Below are positions 54,045 to 63,405 of a stretch of 64,000 nucleotides of DNA, in pieces. Location: the NCBI GenBank assembly GCA_963726755.1, contig CAVSDB010000001.1, positions 1,054,001-1,118,000 of the forward strand, in the 5' to 3' direction. A program made the translations under genes and the position numbers. Below the pieces are notes generated by a model. The model was not told the origin of the DNA, did not search any database, and was given only the letters and a program-made list of their open reading frames with translations. This DNA comes from DATKIY01 sp963726755 (lineage in GTDB: Bacteria; Actinomycetota; Actinomycetes; JAHEKZ01). The first letter of the stretch is position 1. Every line of letters begins with the position of its first letter.

Positions 54045-55356
54045 TCATGGCCCTCGCGGATCGCTCGGTATTCGTCGACCGTCGGGACTGATGATCCACA
54101 CCCGACCATTCGTCCCGGTCGACGCGTCCGCTACGGAAACTGTCCAACCGCCCTCGTGAACCTTTCGATGATGGAAGCGACAGACGAGCAGACGCGTTGT
54201 CCAGATCGCTCGCGCCGCCATCAGCCCAGGCAACGACATGGTGCGCGTCGGTGTAGCGCGCTGGGCGGTTGCAGTCAGGAAAGCGGCAGCCGTCGTCGCG
54301 CATTGCCAACGCACGACGCTGGGCATTCGAGAACAGTCGCTTGCGATCGTCCCAGCTCCAGCGGGAGTGAGTCCGGATCCAGCAGCACCCGGGCAACCGA
54401 TCCGTCGCAAGCCAGTCGTTCGCTGGTAACTCGAGAGAGAATCGCAGTTCCGCCTGGGTGTTCTGGTAGTCGGGGCAACGAAAGGCCCATCAGCGGGTTT
54501 GGTGGTGAGGTCTCCATCGCGTGAGCCGCTGCGGTTGCATCCCTTGGCCCGAGCGGCGCGATCGTGTTCCACGGAATCAGCACTTGGAGTTGCGCAGGTG
54601 CTCCCGACAATTCCGGAAGCTCACCCGAACGCATTGCTGCGTTGGCGACGTCGACCAACCCGTCAGCGCGTCGTTGAGCAGCCGTCCGGTCGTCGTCCTC
54701 ACCAGTCGGGACCAGGAACGGTGCTAGGGCAGTGGACAGCGTCGTCGCCGCCTCTGCGTCCAAGAGTCCTTCGATGCTCGTCATGCCGTCGAGCAGCGGA
54801 GACAGGTGTAGGTATCGACGCTCGAATTGCGAATCTGCTTCGCTGAGCGAGCCGTCCGGATCGATGACCTCACGCAGTGCACGACCCGCGGCGCGAACCC
54901 GACTTGGGTCGACACGTTCAGCCAGATCGGTCAACAGCACCGTGGCTTCGGCGTGCGTCTGCGGTGGCAATGGACGAAGCGAACGTTGAATCGATCGCAA
55001 GTGCTCGTATGTCATCCGGCCCTTCTCCCAGAGAAGCCAGGGGAGAGGCGAGTTCGTCTCGCGCGTTGCGTGCCACATGTACGCGGGAGGCCGCGTCACC
55101 ACCCGCTGAGGTGGAGTGCACCCTGCAGCCACGACGAAGTGCTGCAGGCGGCGTGAAGCGTCTCGCCGTCTCCAGTGGCATCAAAGGCGGCGAGGACTTG
55201 AGTGAACCGAGCCTCGGTGGCGTCGATGAGTTGGCGTAGACCCGCGAGCCAGGAGGCTCGCTCTTCGGCGGAGGCGGGCATTGGTTCGGTGAACCAGGCA
55301 CGAACCTCATCGAGCACGGGAGTGAGAGTGGCAGGCAACGTCTCCGGCTCGTACAA
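54045..55356 (-). pseudogene. DUF222/HNH endonuclease (13E12-like), frame-disrupted
   Basis: Joined across frames the gene encodes a DUF222 domain (ASWLAGLRQLIDATEARFTQVL, HLRSIQRSLRPLPPQTHAEA and ERRYLHLSPLLDGM) and a C-terminal HNH domain (RDDGCRFPDCNRPARYTDAHHVVAWADGG in part, then LVCRFHHRKVHEGGW). Four frame changes near 55115, 55022, 54350 and 54190 are each net one-base insertions; the first two lie in GGG. Such genes are multicopy and accessory in Actinobacteria. It is inserted on the minus strand between the methyltransferase and the kinase, in an otherwise conserved core region. Confidence 0.8.
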
Positions 55357-55520
55357 GGTTCACCCCCAGGAAAGGCTCGTGATTGACTAGAACGTATGTT
55401 CGATTCTAGTAGAAGGTGCTGACAGTTGCTGCTTCGTAACTGCGCCTGTGGATTGTGGGTTGAGAGAGGTTTTCCTGAGGTCAACCGGTTCGGCGCACAG
55501 GCATGTAGCGGTGCGGCCGT

Positions 55521-55526
55521 TAGGCT
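55521..55526 (+). promoter_or_regulatory. Probable -10 box of the histidine kinase gene
   Basis: TAGGCT ends six bases before GTG 55533, and there is no ribosome site between them. It suggests leaderless transcription of the kinase. Confidence 0.4.
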
Positions 55527-55532
55527 CCCGGC

Positions 55533-56618
55533 GTGTCGAGCAGCCCTAGTCCGAACGACTTAGCGCCTTATGACGCACTGCCAGATGGCGTCGTGGTCGT
55601 GGACGCCAACGGCATTGTCACGTCGTGCAACCGGGCCGCGACCCGCATCTTGGGGTTCGCCGCCGACGAGCTGGTTGGGCTACCTCTGGCTGACGCGTTG
55701 CCGTTGATGGACGCCGCTGGTCGCGACTGGTGGCTGGTCAGCAATCCGTTCGGCGGCCTGTCGTCACGCACACGCCAAGTCGAGCGCGTGCTGCAGCTCC
55801 CGGACGGCCGCTACTTGCTTGTTACGGCGTCGTACGTCCGCCGCGAGCGCGGGGGACCGGTAGAGCAGGTCATCGTTTGCCTACGGGGGACCGAAGCGCG
55901 AGACCGGGCAGAGCGCGAGCACGCTGATCTCATTGCCACAGTCGCGCACGAGTTGCGATCACCGTTGACCGGTGTCAAGGGATTCACGTCGACGCTGCTC
56001 AACAAGTGGGATCGATTCACTGAGGACCAACGTCGGTTGATGCTCGAGGCGGTTGATAGCGACGCCGACCGACTGACCCGCCTGATCGCAGAACTCCTGG
56101 ATGTTGCGCGGATCGATGCTGGACGGCTTGAGCTTCGGCGCGTACCGACGGACCTGGGGAGCCTGGTGCGTCGCAGGTTGGATGCCAAGGTCGTTACTGG
56201 CATCGAGGCAGACCGATTCGTCGTCGAGGTCGCAGAACCGCTGCCCGAAGTTTGGGTAGACCCCGACAAGTTGGGGCAAGTCATCGACAACCTGATCGAG
56301 AACGCGCTTCGCCATGGCGAGGGCAAGGTGACGGTCACAGTGCGCCAGGACCCGGACGGCCTGGTGATGTCGGTCGCCGACCAAGGTCCGGGAGTCCCCG
56401 CCAGCCAGGCGCCACGTATCTTCGGCCGCTTCTGGAAGGGCACCGAACGTGGGGGGACCGGTCTTGGTCTCTACGTGGTCAACGGGATCGTCGAGGGGCA
56501 TGGTGGCCGAGTGGCGCTGGTTCCGCCGCGTGAAGGCGGCGCGCGGTTCGTCGTCGTTCTGCCGCTAGAGGACCCCACTGACACTGGCAATGCGTCAACG
56601 AAAGTTCCTGCCTCCTAA
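55533..56618 (+). CDS. PAS-containing sensor histidine kinase
   Basis: The 361-residue kinase has no membrane helix. A PAS domain covers about residues 10-115 (PDGVVVVDANGIVTSCNRAATRILGF in part). The phosphoacceptor is His139 in VAHELRSPL, and the ATPase domain has the N box VIDNLIENALRHG, DQGPGVP and GTGLGLYVVNGIV. It therefore senses something in the cytoplasm. No response regulator gene is adjacent. Kinases of this kind upstream of pheST are seen in other Actinobacteria. Confidence 0.93.
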   Translation: MSSSPSPNDLAPYDALPDGVVVVDANGIVTSCNRAATRILGFAADELVGLPLADALPLMDAAGRDWWLVSNPFGGLSSRTRQVERVLQLPDGRYLLVTASYVRRERGGPVEQVIVCLRGTEARDRAEREHADLIATVAHELRSPLTGVKGFTSTLLNKWDRFTEDQRRLMLEAVDSDADRLTRLIAELLDVARIDAGRLELRRVPTDLGSLVRRRLDAKVVTGIEADRFVVEVAEPLPEVWVDPDKLGQVIDNLIENALRHGEGKVTVTVRQDPDGLVMSVADQGPGVPASQAPRIFGRFWKGTERGGTGLGLYVVNGIVEGHGGRVALVPPREGGARFVVVLPLEDPTDTGNASTKVPAS

Positions 56619-56676
56619 ACTCAGTGCCTGCCTCCTAACTTCATCTCGACATCACGGCCGAAGGGACCCAAGACGC

Positions 56677-57786
56677 ATGTCTGCGCCGAACTCATCGTTC
56701 GACCCGGTCGAGGTGACACCACTGCACCCGGATGAGTTGGCGCGTGCCCAGCAGGCCGCGCTAGACGCGATCGCCGCCGCGCAGTCGCTTGACGCGTTGA
56801 AGCAGGTCCGCACCGACCACGCGGGGGACCGGTCGCCGCTAGCACTCGCCAATCGTGAGATCGGAGCTCTTCCCCCGCAAGCGAAAGCTGATGCTGGTAA
56901 ACGAGTCGGGCAGGCGCGGGCGGCAGTGCGGCAAGCACTAGAACTGCGCGAGGAGCAGTTGGTTGCTGAACGCGACGCGCGAGTCCTGGTCGAAGAGCGC
57001 GTCGATGTCACGTTGCCCTGGGACCGGCTTCCGACTGGCGCACGCCACCCACTGACGACGTTGCAGGAGCGAATTGCCGAACTCTTCGTCGGGATGGGCT
57101 ACGAAATCGCCGAGGGACCCGAGGTCGAGGCTGAGTGGTTCAACTTCGACGCGCTCAACATGCCGCCTGCGCATCCTGCGCGCGATTCGAGCGACACGTT
57201 CTTCGTCGAGTCGGTCGACTCAGGGGTCGTTTTACGCACACACACCTCGCCAGTGCAGGTGCGGAGCATGCTGACCCGCACGCCACCGATCTACGTGGTG
57301 TGCCCCGGCCGAACGTTCCGTACCGACGAACTCGACGCAACGCATACGCCCGTGTTCGGTCAGGTCGAGGGCCTTGTGATCGACCGGGGCATCACGATGG
57401 CGCACCTGAAGGGAACCCTGGACCACTTCGCGTCATCGATGTTCGGCGAGGGAATCGTCACGCGGTTGCGTCCCCACTACTTCCCCTTCACCGAGCCAAG
57501 CGCCGAGGTCGACCTCGAGTGCTTCGTATGCCGCGGCGAGTCCGTCGGTAACCCCGATCGACCGTGCCGGACTTGTTCGTCAGAAGGCTGGATCGAGTGG
57601 GGTGGCTGCGGGATGGTCGACCCGCGAGTGCTTAGAGCATGCGGCATCGACACAGGTGAATTCACCGGCTTCGCGTTCGGGATGGGAATCGAACGAACGT
57701 TGATGTTCCGGCACGGTGTGAAAGACATGCGCGACATGGTCGAAGGCGACGTGCGCTTCACGCTCCCGTTCGGAGTGGAAGTCTGA
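56677..57786 (+). CDS. pheS: Phenylalanyl-tRNA synthetase, alpha subunit
   Basis: PheS is the catalytic subunit of the class II heterotetramer. The 369-residue protein has an N-terminal coiled coil, the motif HPLTTLQERIAELFVGMGYE in part, FDALNMPPAHPARD, the PVQVRSM segment, RTFRTDELDATH and GFAFGMGIERTLM. ATG 56677 gives a normal N-terminus; the frame is open further up into the kinase gene. pheT follows with a one-base overlap. Confidence 0.96.
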   Translation: MSAPNSSFDPVEVTPLHPDELARAQQAALDAIAAAQSLDALKQVRTDHAGDRSPLALANREIGALPPQAKADAGKRVGQARAAVRQALELREEQLVAERDARVLVEERVDVTLPWDRLPTGARHPLTTLQERIAELFVGMGYEIAEGPEVEAEWFNFDALNMPPAHPARDSSDTFFVESVDSGVVLRTHTSPVQVRSMLTRTPPIYVVCPGRTFRTDELDATHTPVFGQVEGLVIDRGITMAHLKGTLDHFASSMFGEGIVTRLRPHYFPFTEPSAEVDLECFVCRGESVGNPDRPCRTCSSEGWIEWGGCGMVDPRVLRACGIDTGEFTGFAFGMGIERTLMFRHGVKDMRDMVEGDVRFTLPFGVEV

Positions 57787-60305
57787 TGCGGGTACCGATC
57801 TCCTGGTTGCGTGAGTTGGTTGACCTCCCCGCTGAACTTTCCGGCCGTCAGATTGCTGATCGACTCATCAACGCCGGACTAGAGGTCGAAACGGTCGATG
57901 AGGTGGGTGCCGATCTGTCGGGTCCGTTGGTGATCGGTCGCGTCGTCGCCTTCACCGAGGAAGAACACAGCAACGGCAAGACCGTGCGGTGGTGCCGGGT
58001 TGACGTCGGCCCAGAGCACAACGAGCCAGGGGAGTCGGGCGAGCCGGACGGTCGGGGGATCGTCTGCGGTGCTCGCAACTTCGATCCTGAGGACCTCGTC
58101 GTCGTCGCCCTGCCGGGGACGACGTTGCCTGGCGGATTCGAGATTGGTGCGCGCAAGACCTACGGGCATGTCTCGGACGGCATGATCTGCTCGACTCGTG
58201 AACTTGGTGTTGGGGAAGACCATGACGGGATCTGGATCCTGCCGGAAGGGGTCGCGGCGCCAGGAGCTCCGGCGCCCGAACTATTGGGGCTTCGCGACGA
58301 GGTACTGGTCATCGACGTAACACCCGATCGCGGGTATGCCGAGTCGCTGCGTGGTATCGCACGTGACTCTGCGATCGCATTCGGACTGGTATTCACTGAC
58401 CCAGCAGCGATCGAATTGGCACCGGCAGAACAGTCAGACTGGCCCGTGCGGGTCGACGACGCGGTCGGCTGCGACCGGTTCGTGACGCGAAGCGTGGTCG
58501 GGCTGGACGTGACTCGAACGTCACCGATGTGGATGCAACGACGACTTCACATGTGTGGCATGCGGCCCATCTCGTTGGCAGTCGACATCACCAACTACGT
58601 CATGCTCGAACTCGGTCAACCCCTGCATGCGTACGACCGAACGCGATTGTCCGGCACTATCGTCGTTCGACGAGCGCATGGCAGTGAGTCTCTGATGACC
58701 CTGGACGGCACGGCGCGGAGCGTCGATGAGTCTGACTTGCTCATCACCGACGACTCAGGTCCCATCGGCGTCGCGGGTGTCATGGGTGGCGCCTCCACAG
58801 AGATCGACGCTGCTACTTCGGACATTGTCATTGAGGCTGCACACTTCGACGCGGCAACGATTTCGCGCGGATCACGGCGTCATCGGTTGCCCAGTGAGGC
58901 GTCAAGACGTTTCGCGCGAGGAGTTGACGCTCGGCTGCAGGAGTACGCCGCTGAGCGTGCGGTGCGATTGCTGGCCGAGTTAGGAGGCGCTGAGATTCTG
59001 CCTGGACGCACCCTGGTTGACACCAGCCAACCGGCAACTGCGATCGAACTAGACCTGGAACTTCCGGGGCGCCTGGTCGGACGTTCCTACTCGAGTGAGC
59101 AGATCGCGGCTGCTCTTGAAGCCGCTGGGTGCCTAGTCGCTGTAGGGGCAGGTGCCGCCACCGTCACGCCGCCGTCATGGAGACCAGACCTGCTGCTTCC
59201 CGAGGATCTCGTCGAGGAAGTTGCGCGGATCCAGGGCTACGACACGATCCCCTCGCTACTCCCAACCGCGCCCGCGGGCGGAGGGCTGACCGACGACCAA
59301 CGATTACGGCGCCGGATCGGACTCACGCTGGCGGGAGCCGGCTACGTCGAGGTCTTGAGTTACCCATTCATCGACCCCAAGGTGCATGACGCCTTTGGTC
59401 TGCCTGCCGATGACCCGCGACGCTCCGCCTTGCGGTTGGCTAATCCGCTGTCCGACGAAGAGCCCGAGTTACGCACCTCGCTGCTGCCGGGTTTGCTTGC
59501 CACGCTGAAACGAAACGTCGGACGCGGCGCCGACGATTTGGCACTGTTCGAACTCGGGTCGGTGTACCGCCCCGAGACAGAACAGTCACGACATCCACAC
59601 AACCCGCCGCGCCCCGGTGTCGATCGGCCCCCGACTAGAGCCGAGATTGCGGCGCTCGAGGCTTTGCTCCCGCGACAACCCCGACGAGTTGCAGTGGTTC
59701 TGACAGGCAGGCGAGAGCGTGCCGGGTGGTGGGGGCCGGGGCGCCTGGTCGAGTGGAGCGATGCCGTCGAAGCTGCCCGACTCGTCGCAGCGACCGCCGG
59801 TGTAGCGGTCGACATCAGCAACGACGTTCACCAGCCGTGGCATCCGGGCCGATGTGCCGTCCTTCGTGCCGACGGCGAGCTGGTCGGCCATGCAGGGGAG
59901 CTACATCCAGGGGTGATTGCTGCACTCGGCCTTCCTGAACGCACGTGTGCCATGGAGCTTGAGCTAGACGCCCTAGAACGTCACATCGCCGCAGCCGGTC
60001 CGTCAGCGCCCGTGATCTCGACCTACCCGGTGGCCAAAGCGGACGTGGCGCTGACAGTCGCAGCCGATACCGCGGCCAGCGAGGTCGCTGCGGCACTGAC
60101 TGCGGGAGGCGGAAGCCTGCTGGAGTCGGTGCGACTGTTCGACGTCTACGTCGGTGAGCAGGTGGGTGAGGGGAAACGGTCGTTGGCTTTCGCGCTCCGG
60201 TTCCGCGCTCCCGACCGGACGCTGTCGACCGAGGAAGTTGCTGCGGCTCGAGACGCTGCGGTTGCAGAGGCCACCAGGACGCTCGGAGCGGCGCTTCGCG
60301 GGTAG
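57786..60305 (+). CDS. pheT: Phenylalanyl-tRNA synthetase, beta subunit
   Basis: The 839-residue beta subunit has VPISWLRELVDLP, the tRNA-binding EMAP-like domain (VIGRVVAFTEEEHSNGKTVRWC in part), the editing B3/B4 domain (MWMQRRLHMCGMRPISLAVDITNYVMLELGQPLHAYD in part), B5, and the C-terminal anticodon-binding domain (ISTYPVAKADVALTV and GEGKRSLAFALRFRAPDRTL in part). It is full length and intact. Confidence 0.96.
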   Translation: MRVPISWLRELVDLPAELSGRQIADRLINAGLEVETVDEVGADLSGPLVIGRVVAFTEEEHSNGKTVRWCRVDVGPEHNEPGESGEPDGRGIVCGARNFDPEDLVVVALPGTTLPGGFEIGARKTYGHVSDGMICSTRELGVGEDHDGIWILPEGVAAPGAPAPELLGLRDEVLVIDVTPDRGYAESLRGIARDSAIAFGLVFTDPAAIELAPAEQSDWPVRVDDAVGCDRFVTRSVVGLDVTRTSPMWMQRRLHMCGMRPISLAVDITNYVMLELGQPLHAYDRTRLSGTIVVRRAHGSESLMTLDGTARSVDESDLLITDDSGPIGVAGVMGGASTEIDAATSDIVIEAAHFDAATISRGSRRHRLPSEASRRFARGVDARLQEYAAERAVRLLAELGGAEILPGRTLVDTSQPATAIELDLELPGRLVGRSYSSEQIAAALEAAGCLVAVGAGAATVTPPSWRPDLLLPEDLVEEVARIQGYDTIPSLLPTAPAGGGLTDDQRLRRRIGLTLAGAGYVEVLSYPFIDPKVHDAFGLPADDPRRSALRLANPLSDEEPELRTSLLPGLLATLKRNVGRGADDLALFELGSVYRPETEQSRHPHNPPRPGVDRPPTRAEIAALEALLPRQPRRVAVVLTGRRERAGWWGPGRLVEWSDAVEAARLVAATAGVAVDISNDVHQPWHPGRCAVLRADGELVGHAGELHPGVIAALGLPERTCAMELELDALERHIAAAGPSAPVISTYPVAKADVALTVAADTAASEVAAALTAGGGSLLESVRLFDVYVGEQVGEGKRSLAFALRFRAPDRTLSTEEVAAARDAAVAEATRTLGAALRG

Positions 60306-60310
60306 CAGAT

Positions 60311-60330
60311 CTATACATAAGTCTGTATAG
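60311..60330 (+). promoter_or_regulatory. Probable ArgR operator (ARG box)
   Basis: CTATACA and TGTATAG are perfect 7-base arms around TAAGTC. Size, AT-rich centre and position fit an ARG box, and argR is in the same operon. The box covers the likely -10 hexamer, so bound ArgR would block RNA polymerase. The exact consensus for this organism is not known to me. Confidence 0.6.
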
Positions 60331-60331
60331 T
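60326..60331 (+). promoter_or_regulatory. Probable -10 box of argC
   Basis: TATAGT is the best -10 match in the window and ends seven bases before ATG 60339. The bases between (TCTGCGG, from 60332 to 60338) hold no ribosome site, so argC is probably leaderless. Confidence 0.55.
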
Positions 60332-60338
60332 TCTGCGG

Positions 60339-61370
60339 ATGGCGGTACGGACAGCAGTCGTCGGCGCCTCCGGATACGCCGGGGGCGAGTTGCTGCGCTT
60401 GCTCCTAGCCCATCCCAGTTTCAGCATCACCACGCTCGCCGCTGGCGCCTCTGCGGGACGAGGCGTGGGGGAGGTTCACCCCAATCTGCCGTCGTTGGCC
60501 GGCCAGAAGTTCGACGGGGTCGACGTTGGTCAGCTTGCCGATCACGATCTGGTCTTCCTGGCATTGCCGCACGGCAAATCGGCGGGCATCGTCAGCGAAC
60601 TCCCGCCAGATTTGCCAATCGTTGATCTGGGTGCGGACTTTCGGTTGAGCGATCCTGATGCGTGGCAGGCGTACTACGGATCCAATCACGCAGGAACGTG
60701 GACGTACGGACTGCCAGAGTTACGCGGTCAACGCGTCCTGATCGAACAGAGCCGTCGCGTCGCGAATCCCGGGTGTTATCCAACTGCCGTGACGTTGGCC
60801 GCTGCGCCGCTACTGACCACAGGGCTAGTAGAGCCCTCCGATGTTGTCGTGGTCGCGGCATCAGGAACCTCTGGTGCCGGACGCAAGGCGTCGGAGGCAC
60901 TGTCGGGGACAGAGGTTATGGGCTCGATGTCGGCGTACAAGGTTGGAGGAGCCCATCAGCACACCCCCGAGATGGAACAGAACCTGTCGCTGGCGGCTGG
61001 AACGAATGTAGGGGTGCTCTTTACGCCGCTACTGGCGCCTATGTCTCGCGGCATGCTGGCGACTGTCACTATGCGGGCGGCTGCTGGCGTCAGCACGACG
61101 GATGTGCGTGCGGTTCTGAACGAGTGCTACGCAACAGAGCGATTCGTCCACGTACTGCCTGAAGACCGGTGGCCCAGAACGTCTGATGTGAATGGGTCCA
61201 ATGCGGCACACCTGCAAGCTGCTGTCGACGAGAACAGCGGACGTGTTGTGGTCGTCAGTGCAATCGACAACTTGGTCAAAGGTGCAGCCGGCCAGGCGTT
61301 GCAGAACGCCAACATCATGTTCGGTCTTGACGAAGGTCTAGGACTGGTCGCCGAGGGCGTGGCACCATGA
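60339..61370 (+). CDS. argC: N-acetyl-gamma-glutamyl-phosphate reductase
   Basis: ArgC reduces N-acetylglutamyl phosphate with NADPH in arginine synthesis. The 343-residue protein has VVGASGYAGGELLRLL, FLALPHGKSA, the catalytic cysteine in NPGCYPTAVTL, and the C-terminal DNLVKGAAGQALQNANIMFG in part. ATG 60339 is set by the promoter and by homology. argJ follows with a four-base overlap. Confidence 0.97.
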   Translation: MAVRTAVVGASGYAGGELLRLLLAHPSFSITTLAAGASAGRGVGEVHPNLPSLAGQKFDGVDVGQLADHDLVFLALPHGKSAGIVSELPPDLPIVDLGADFRLSDPDAWQAYYGSNHAGTWTYGLPELRGQRVLIEQSRRVANPGCYPTAVTLAAAPLLTTGLVEPSDVVVVAASGTSGAGRKASEALSGTEVMGSMSAYKVGGAHQHTPEMEQNLSLAAGTNVGVLFTPLLAPMSRGMLATVTMRAAAGVSTTDVRAVLNECYATERFVHVLPEDRWPRTSDVNGSNAAHLQAAVDENSGRVVVVSAIDNLVKGAAGQALQNANIMFGLDEGLGLVAEGVAP

Positions 61371-62530
61371 CCTCCGCTGTCGGCGTGACTTACCCCAGGG
61401 GATTTCGGGCCAGTGGAGTGGCCGCAGGTCTGAAGGCGTCGGGTGACCTGGACGTCGCGCTCGTGGTGAACGACGGGCCGTCATCGGCCGCCTCCGGAGT
61501 GCTGACGCGCAACCGGGTGCACGCTGCACCGGTGCGCTGGACACGTCAGGTACTGCAAGACGGATCTGTGCGAGCCGTCGTGCTGAACTCAGGCGGTGCC
61601 AACGCCTGCACCGGCGCCCGAGGTGAGGCCGACACTGCCCACACCGCCGAGTACGTTGCCAACCTGCTTGATATGGCGCCAGCCGACGTGGCCGTCTGTT
61701 CGACAGGCGTCATCGGTGAGTACCTCCCGGTCGGCAAGCTGCTGGTCGGGATCGAGGCTGCGGCAAAGGCATTGAGCTGTGACGGCGGAACCGACGCTGC
61801 GGCCGCCATCATGACGACAGACACGGTGACCAAGCAGGCAGAATTGTCGGTCGGTGGAATCCGGGTCGGCGGCATGGCCAAAGGCGCCGGAATGCTGGCA
61901 CCTGAGCTCGCAACCATGCTGGCTGTGCTCACCACCGATGCCCTCGTCGAGTCGGAGCAACTGGCGGAGATCTTGTCGTCGGTTGCAGCCGAAACCTTCG
62001 AGAGAGTCGACTCTGACGGATGCATGTCGACGAATGACACGGTGCTGCTCCTGGCCAGCGGGGCGTCTGAGACCACTGCGCCCGACGACGTGCTGGGTTC
62101 GGCGGTGTTGGACGTAGCGTCGCAATTGTCGCGGCAGTTGGTTGCTGACGCGGAGGGTGCTTCGAAAGACATCAGCGTCGAAGTCATAGGTGCCAGTACT
62201 ACCGAGGACGCGTTGGTTGTCGGTCGCGCGGTCGCGCGGAGCAACCTGTTCAAGTGCGCAGTGCATGGTGAAGACCCGAATTGGGGCCGGGTGCTCTCGG
62301 CTGTGGGAACGACATCGGCTGAATTCGATCCCAATGAACTCGCCGTTGCCATGAATGGCATTTGGGTAGCTCGCGACGGGGCCGCGTCGCAAGATCGGGC
62401 GCTGGTTGACCTGTCGGGTCGTGACGTAAGTGTGGTGATCGACCTTGGCGCGGGAATCGCCACCGCAACGGTTTGGACGAACGACCTAACTGCGGCATAC
62501 GTCCACGAGAACTCGGCGTACTCCTCATGA
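61367..62530 (+). CDS. argJ: Bifunctional ornithine acetyltransferase / N-acetylglutamate synthase
   Basis: ArgJ recycles the acetyl group from acetylornithine to glutamate. The 387-residue precursor has VLTRNRVHAAPVRW, LNSGGANACTGARGE, the self-cleavage region KGAGMLAPELATMLAVLTTDA in part, with the nucleophile threonine, and CAVHGEDPNWGRVLSAVG in part. Its presence means the pathway is cyclic, so a separate argE is not needed. Confidence 0.96.
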   Translation: MTSAVGVTYPRGFRASGVAAGLKASGDLDVALVVNDGPSSAASGVLTRNRVHAAPVRWTRQVLQDGSVRAVVLNSGGANACTGARGEADTAHTAEYVANLLDMAPADVAVCSTGVIGEYLPVGKLLVGIEAAAKALSCDGGTDAAAAIMTTDTVTKQAELSVGGIRVGGMAKGAGMLAPELATMLAVLTTDALVESEQLAEILSSVAAETFERVDSDGCMSTNDTVLLLASGASETTAPDDVLGSAVLDVASQLSRQLVADAEGASKDISVEVIGASTTEDALVVGRAVARSNLFKCAVHGEDPNWGRVLSAVGTTSAEFDPNELAVAMNGIWVARDGAASQDRALVDLSGRDVSVVIDLGAGIATATVWTNDLTAAYVHENSAYSS

Positions 62531-63405
62531 GTCGGGGGAGGCAAGACGCGGCGATCAAGGCGGGTGTGCTGACCGAGGCGTTGCCGTGGCTTGAAGAATT
62601 CGAGGGTGCGACCGTCGTCGTTAAGTACGGCGGTAACGCCATGACTGACGATTCCCTCAGGCGTTCTTTCGCTGAAGATGTGGTCTTTCTTCGGCGCGCT
62701 GGGCTGCGGCCGGTGGTGGTTCACGGCGGCGGACCGCAGATTTCGTCGATGCTCGATCGCCTGGGTATCGAAACTGAATTCCGTGGCGGCCTACGGGTGA
62801 CGACGCCAGAGGCCATGGATGTCGTTCGGATGGTGCTGACGGGCCAAGTTCAGCGCGAAGTCGTCGGGTTGATTAACGAGCACGGCCCCTTAGCAGTGGG
62901 CCTGTCGGGGGAGGACGCGCAACTTTTCCATGCCGTCCGCCGAACGACACTGGTCGAGGGGTCGTCAGTAGATATTGGCCAGGTCGGCGAGATCGACCGA
63001 GTGGACGCATCATTTGTCCAGACGGTGCTTGACGATGGTCTGATCCCCGTGGTTTCGAGTATTGCCCGAGGTGACGATGGTGAGGTCTTCAACGTCAATG
63101 CAGATTCAGCCGCGGCTGCGATCGCAGTTGCTCTGGAGGCGTGCAAACTGGTGATCCTTACTGACGTCGCCGGCCTCTACCGAAACTGGCCGGACACCAG
63201 TGAGGTGATCAGCGAGTTGACAACGCAATCACTGCGTGAGCTGTTGCCGTCCCTGGACACCGGCATGGCCCCCAAGATGGAGGCCTGTCTGCGAGCGGTG
63301 GAGCAGGGGGTCGCCAAGGCACACGTACTCGATGGCCGAACGCCGCATGCCCTGCTTCTCGAAGTCTTCACCGACGAGGGCATCGGAACACAGGTGGCGC
63401 TATGA
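62527..63405 (+). CDS. argB: Acetylglutamate kinase
   Basis: ArgB phosphorylates N-acetylglutamate and is usually the arginine-feedback point. The 292-residue kinase has VVVKYGGNAM, VVVHGGGPQIS, RGGLRVTTPEAMDVVRMVL in part, NVNADSAAAAIA, LTDVAGLY and TGMAPKMEACLRAV. The N-terminal helix before residue 25 is the kind found in arginine-sensitive enzymes. ATG 62527 overlaps the argJ stop. Confidence 0.96.
   Translation: MSRGRQDAAIKAGVLTEALPWLEEFEGATVVVKYGGNAMTDDSLRRSFAEDVVFLRRAGLRPVVVHGGGPQISSMLDRLGIETEFRGGLRVTTPEAMDVVRMVLTGQVQREVVGLINEHGPLAVGLSGEDAQLFHAVRRTTLVEGSSVDIGQVGEIDRVDASFVQTVLDDGLIPVVSSIARGDDGEVFNVNADSAAAAIAVALEACKLVILTDVAGLYRNWPDTSEVISELTTQSLRELLPSLDTGMAPKMEACLRAVEQGVAKAHVLDGRTPHALLLEVFTDEGIGTQVAL

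Noticed and set aside
60405..62724. Long minus-strand open frames opposite argC and argJ
   Set aside because: They are antisense shadows; the plus-strand genes have catalytic residues and four-base overlaps typical of an operon.
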